A stretch of DNA of 40,345 nt. It comes from an uncultured Alphaproteobacteria bacterium (lineage in GTDB: Bacteria > Pseudomonadota > Alphaproteobacteria > Micavibrionales > Micavibrionaceae). Where the stretch lies: the NCBI GenBank assembly GCA_937934135.1, contig CALHAW010000008.1, positions 1 to 40,345 on the forward strand. The letters are read 5' to 3'. How positions within the stretch are numbered: position 1 is the stretch's first letter; each line of letters opens with the position of its first letter. The notes below the pieces were generated by a model. The model made no database searches, was not told where the DNA came from, and saw only the letters and a program-made list of their open reading frames with translations. Shown piece by piece: positions 36,528 to 40,345 of this stretch. The position numbers were made by a program, and so were the translations under genes.

Positions 36528-39500
36528 TTATCCCGCCGCGGCTTCTGGTGCATCATCACCTTCTGCTGGAGCTTCTAACGCTGCCGCCGCTTCACGGGCT
36601 TCTGCTTCCAATGCTGCCATTTGCTGTTGCGCAGCCAAGGTGATGCTATCACGATCTGCTGCAACTTGGCGGATTTGGTTCACATACGCCCCCGTTCCGG
36701 CAGGGATCAAGCGTCCCACAATCACGTTTTCTTTCAATCCGTGCAGGCTATCAACTTTTCCGTTAACGGCTGCTTCGGTAAGAACACGTGTTGTTTCTTG
36801 GAATGACGCGGCAGAAATAAATGACCGTGTCTGCAACGATGCTTTTGTAATCCCCTGAAGAACAGGTTTACCTTTTGCAGGCTGTTTGCCTTCAGCAATA
36901 TATTTCGCGTTCATTGCTTCGAACTCTTCGCGGTCTGCATGTTCACCAACAAGATAGGTCGTGTCACCTACTTCATTGATTTCAATTTTCTGCATCATTT
37001 GGCGGGCAATCACTTCGATATGCTTATCGTTAATTTTCACCCCTTGCAGACGATACACGTCTTGAATTTCATTAACCAGATATTCGGCCAAGGCCTCAAC
37101 ACCCATAACATCCAAGATATCATGCGGCACAAGCGCCCCATCAAGCAACGGATCCCCTTTACGAACAAAGTCACCTTCTTGAACCGCCATATGACGGCCT
37201 TTCGGGATTAGATACTCCATCGGCTCCATTGTTTTATCATCTGGGTTCACGATCACGCGACGTTTTGCCTTGTAATCTTTACCAAACTCAACTTGACCAT
37301 CAATGTCAGAGATAATTGCAAAGTCCTTCGGACGACGTGCTTCAAACAATTCGGCCACACGCGGTAGACCCCCTGTAATATCACGAGTCTTCGATGTTTC
37401 ACGCGGGATACGCGCAATGATATCACCCGCTTTTACTTCAACGCCGTTCTCCGCTGTAATAATAGCGTCTGTTGACATGAAATAATTAGCCGGCAGACCT
37501 GTTGAAAGCTTCAATGGCTCACCCTTCGCATCCGTAATGGCAATGCGCGGTTTCAGATCGCCACCTTTTGGCTGACTTCTCCAGTCAATAACAACTTTCG
37601 AAGAAATACCTGTTGCTTCATCTGTTTGATCAGAAACAGAAACACCTTCAAGCAAGTCATGGAATTGTGCAATACCGTCTTTTTCAGTAATGATTGGCAT
37701 GGTGAAGGGGTCCCATTCGGCCATTTTATCGCCGGCTTTAACCTTCGCACCATCCTTGGTCAATAATCTTGCACCATAAGGAACACGGTGCGTTGCACGC
37801 TCTTTCCCTTTTGTGTCAAGAAGCACGATCTCTGTCGCACGACCCATCACAATTTCAACACCTTCAGAATTTGTCACTGTGATTGCATTACGGATTTCAA
37901 CTTTCGCATCAACTGCTGCTTCATAAGAATTTTTCTCCGCACCACGCTGCGCCGCTCCTCCAATGTGGAATGTCCGCATCGTAAGCTGTGTTCCAGGCTC
38001 ACCAATGGATTGCGCCGCCATAACACCAACGGCTTCACCAATGTTCACTGGCGTTCCACGGGCAAGGTCACGACCATAACATGTCGCACAAACACCATTA
38101 CGTGTTTCACACGTCAACGCGGAACGAACACGAAGCTCATCAATACCGGCTGCTTCAACCAATTCAGATGTGACTTCATCCATGATTTCTCCAGCAGGAA
38201 CAATCACCTTATTTGTTGATGGATCAATAACATCTTCCATCGGCACACGGCCCAAAATACGTTCCGCCATTGGCACAACAATATCGGCGCCATTCATAAC
38301 AGGGCCCGTTGTAATACCAACTTCCGTTCCACAATCTTGTTCGATGATAACCGCATCTTGCGCCACATCAACCAAACGACGTGTCAGGTAACCAGAGTTC
38401 GCTGTTTTCAACGCCGTATCGGCAAGACCCTTACGCGCTCCGTGGGTGGAGTTAAAGTATTCAAGAACCGACAAACCTTCTTTAAAGTTCGCAATAATTG
38501 GCGTTTCAATAATTTCACCAGATGGCTTGGCCATCAGACCACGCATACCCGCAAGCTGACGAATCTGCGCCGCAGATCCACGCGCTCCAGAATGCGCCAT
38601 CATGTAGACTGAGTTCAAACCAACTTCATCAACATTAGAGATCAAGTTCATCATCGCATCGGCAACGTCATCTGTACATTTTGACCAAATATCAACAACC
38701 TTATTGTATTTCTCACCCTTGGTGATCAAACCATCTTGATATTGCTGTTCATATTCCGCCACTTTATCCGTTGCCTCATTCACCAATGTTGCTTTCGCTT
38801 CTGGAATAATAAGGTCAGATTTACCGAATGAAATCCCCGCAACACACGCATTTCTGAAACCAAGCTTCATCATGCGGTCACAGAAAATCACTGTTTCTTT
38901 TTGACCACAGTGACGATAAACAACGTCGATCAAATTGGTCAGCTCTTTCTTCGTCATCACTTTGTTGATTTCATCAAATGAAACCTTCGGGTGACGCGGA
39001 AGAATTTCAGAAAGCAACATACGTCCAGCTGTTGAATCAACCAAAACAGTGACTTTCTTTCCTTCTTCATCAATCGTGTGGTAACGACATTTAATTTTTG
39101 CATGAATGCTCACATGGCCTTCAGTCAAAGCATGTTGAATTTCACCTGGGCCGCGGAAGATCATGCCTTCCCCAACTTGGTCATTCAATTCTATTGTCAT
39201 GTAATATAAACCCAACACAATATCCTGTGATGGCACAATAATCGGCTTACCATTCGCAGGGGAAAGAATGTTGTTCGTAGACATCATCAAGCAACGTGCT
39301 TCCAACTGCGCTTCGATTGACAATGGTACATGAACCGCCATTTGGTCACCATCAAAGTCCGCGTTAAACGCCGTACAAACAAGCGGGTGAAGCTGAATCG
39401 CTTTGCCTTCAATCAATGTTGGCTCAAACGCTTGGATACCCAATCTATGAAGTGTCGGTGCGCGGTTTAACATCACAGGATGTTCGCGGATCACTTCTTC

Positions 39501-40345
39501 TAAGATATCCCAAACTTCCGGACGTTCTTTTTCAACCATCTTCTTGGCGGCTTTAACCGTTGTCGCCATGCCATAAATTTCAAGCTTGTGATAAATAAAC
39601 GGCTTGAATAATTCCAGCGCCATTTTCTTCGGAATACCGCATTGATGAAGTTTAAGCTCTGGCCCAACCACAATCACGGAACGGCCAGAGTAATCAACAC
39701 GCTTCCCAAGAAGGTTTTGACGGAAACGACCTTGCTTCCCTTTCAACATGTCAGACAATGATTTCAATGGACGCTTATTCGCGCCTGTAATCACACGGCC
39801 ACGACGACCATTATCAAATAACGCATCAACAGATTCCTGCAACATACGTTTTTCGTTACGCACAATAATATCAGGCGCGCGTAATTCCATCAGGCGTTTC
39901 AAACGGTTGTTACGGTTGATCACACGACGATAAAGATCGTTCAAATCTGATGTCGCAAAACGACCACCATCAAGCGGGACAAGCGGGCGCAATTCTGGTG
40001 GAAGAACAGGAACAACATCCAAGATCATCCATTCAGGACGCGTACCAGAGGAAATAAATGCTTCAAGCAATTTCACACGCTTTACAAGCTTCTTACGCTT
40101 GGCTTCTGATCCTGTATCACGAAGCGCTTGCTCTGTATCGGCAAGTTCTTCTTCTAGGTCAATCGCCATCAAAATTTCTTTAATCGCTTCGGCGCCAATA
40201 CCTGCACGGAAATTTTCTTCTCCATACTCATCTTGCGCGTCCATATATTCTTCTTCACTAAGGAGCTGATGCTCTTTAAGGGGAGTCATGCCTGGCTCTG
40301 TCACGATGTACGCTTCAAAATAAAGCACGCGTTCCAGATCTTTCA
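36528..40345 (-). CDS. rpoC: RNA polymerase beta' subunit, N-terminus cut by window edge
   Basis: Catalytic subunit of RNA polymerase. The frame is open to the last base; residues read backwards from the edge as [12 protein letters not shown], the usual context near residue 110-120 of RpoC, so roughly the first 110-120 residues (with the N-terminal zinc site) are outside. The catalytic [10 protein letters not shown] with its three Asp is at 39331-39366. The second zinc site appears as the Cys of [10 protein letters not shown] plus [11 protein letters not shown]. The C-terminus, [13 protein letters not shown], is an Ala/Glu-rich extension. rpoB should lie beyond the window. No change is visible that suggests rifampicin or other resistance, which lies in rpoB. 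Confidence 0.98.
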   Translation of the reverse strand, partial: KDLERVLYFEAYIVTEPGMTPLKEHQLLSEEEYMDAQDEYGEENFRAGIGAEAIKEILMAIDLEEELADTEQALRDTGSEAKRKKLVKRVKLLEAFISSGTRPEWMILDVVPVLPPELRPLVPLDGGRFATSDLNDLYRRVINRNNRLKRLMELRAPDIIVRNEKRMLQESVDALFDNGRRGRVITGANKRPLKSLSDMLKGKQGRFRQNLLGKRVDYSGRSVIVVGPELKLHQCGIPKKMALELFKPFIYHKLEIYGMATTVKAAKKMVEKERPEVWDILEEVIREHPVMLNRAPTLHRLGIQAFEPTLIEGKAIQLHPLVCTAFNADFDGDQMAVHVPLSIEAQLEARCLMMSTNNILSPANGKPIIVPSQDIVLGLYYMTIELNDQVGEGMIFRGPGEIQHALTEGHVSIHAKIKCRYHTIDEEGKKVTVLVDSTAGRMLLSEILPRHPKVSFDEINKVMTKKELTNLIDVVYRHCGQKETVIFCDRMMKLGFRNACVAGISFGKSDLIIPEAKATLVNEATDKVAEYEQQYQDGLITKGEKYNKVVDIWSKCTDDVADAMMNLISNVDEVGLNSVYMMAHSGARGSAAQIRQLAGMRGLMAKPSGEIIETPIIANFKEGLSVLEYFNSTHGARKGLADTALKTANSGYLTRRLVDVAQDAVIIEQDCGTEVGITTGPVMNGADIVVPMAERILGRVPMEDVIDPSTNKVIVPAGEIMDEVTSELVEAAGIDELRVRSALTCETRNGVCATCYGRDLARGTPVNIGEAVGVMAAQSIGEPGTQLTMRTFHIGGAAQRGAEKNSYEAAVDAKVEIRNAITVTNSEGVEIVMGRATEIVLLDTKGKERATHRVPYGARLLTKDGAKVKAGDKMAEWDPFTMPIITEKDGIAQFHDLLEGVSVSDQTDEATGISSKVVIDWRSQPKGGDLKPRIAITDAKGEPLKLSTGLPANYFMSTDAIITAENGVEVKAGDIIARIPRETSKTRDITGGLPRVAELFEARRPKDFAIISDIDGQVEFGKDYKAKRRVIVNPDDKTMEPMEYLIPKGRHMAVQEGDFVRKGDPLLDGALVPHDILDVMGVEALAEYLVNEIQDVYRLQGVKINDKHIEVIARQMMQKIEINEVGDTTYLVGEHADREEFEAMNAKYIAEGKQPAKGKPVLQGITKASLQTRSFISAASFQETTRVLTEAAVNGKVDSLHGLKENVIVGRLIPAGTGAYVNQIRQVAADRDSITLAAQQQMAALEAEAREAAAALEAPAEGDDAPEAAAG

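Noticed and set aside
37788-38219. 143-residue + strand ORF inside rpoC
   Set aside because: Shadow of the rpoC reading frame, with Cys/Arg/Thr-rich composition not like a real protein.

Overview
The window reads as a contiguous piece of an alphaproteobacterial chromosome of moderately low GC content (by eye). The pointers are a eukaryote-like NADP-isocitrate dehydrogenase, a CoxF-like small protein directly behind ctaB, a zinc-free long-type S14, and an rpoC / rpsL / fusA / S10 / spc order. I cannot name the genus. Both window edges cut genes: guaB loses its N-terminus at base 1 and rpoC loses its N-terminus at base 40345.

Layout. 1-3731 (+): guaB, a YgjV-type membrane protein, a YdcZ/DUF606-type membrane protein and an RsmB-type rRNA methyltransferase. 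3738-5260 (+): an AT-rich accessory patch with a pentapeptide-repeat protein whose promoter and ribosome binding site lie in a perfect 19-bp inverted repeat, two unknown small proteins and a short MarR-type regulator, closed by a bidirectional terminator. 5279-6784 (-): a Met/His-rich outer-membrane-type protein and a DUF2946 protein, probably a metal (copper) locus. 6933-9282 (+): guaA, a His-rich 78-residue protein and a GNAT acetyltransferase. 9387-13445 (+): a threonine dehydratase, heme O synthase (ctaB), a CoxF-like peptide, a YhhQ-type transporter split into two ORFs, and an SDR oxidoreductase. 13452-16618 (-): L,D-transpeptidase, icd and two unknown small proteins, one with a perfect 15-bp inverted repeat at its start codon. 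16706-20930 (+): the conserved yfgM-bamB-der set plus mscS.

21001-34320 (-) is a 24-gene ribosomal run, rpsL-rpsG-fusA-rpsJ-rplC to rplO. It has one visible promoter (34580-34609) and a roughly 250-nt leader, and ends at a terminator shared with mscS. It lacks tuf between fusA and rpsJ, and secY and the alpha-operon genes after rplO. S17 and L22 carry long Lys/Ala-rich tails, S7 carries an in-frame Gly/Ser/acidic insertion, and the same small hairpin occurs in the rpsL leader and in the rpsJ-rplC spacer. Between rpsL and rpoC, where these genes are usually close, sit two + strand membrane-protein genes and an unlisted 54-residue basic protein on the minus strand.

How the parts work together: most of the window is housekeeping (GMP synthesis by guaB and guaA, ribosome and RNA polymerase, envelope biogenesis, heme O for cytochrome oxidase). 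The least explained parts are the 3.7-5.2 kb patch, the 15.8-16.6 kb small genes, the rpoC-rpsL insert and the ribosomal leader hairpins.
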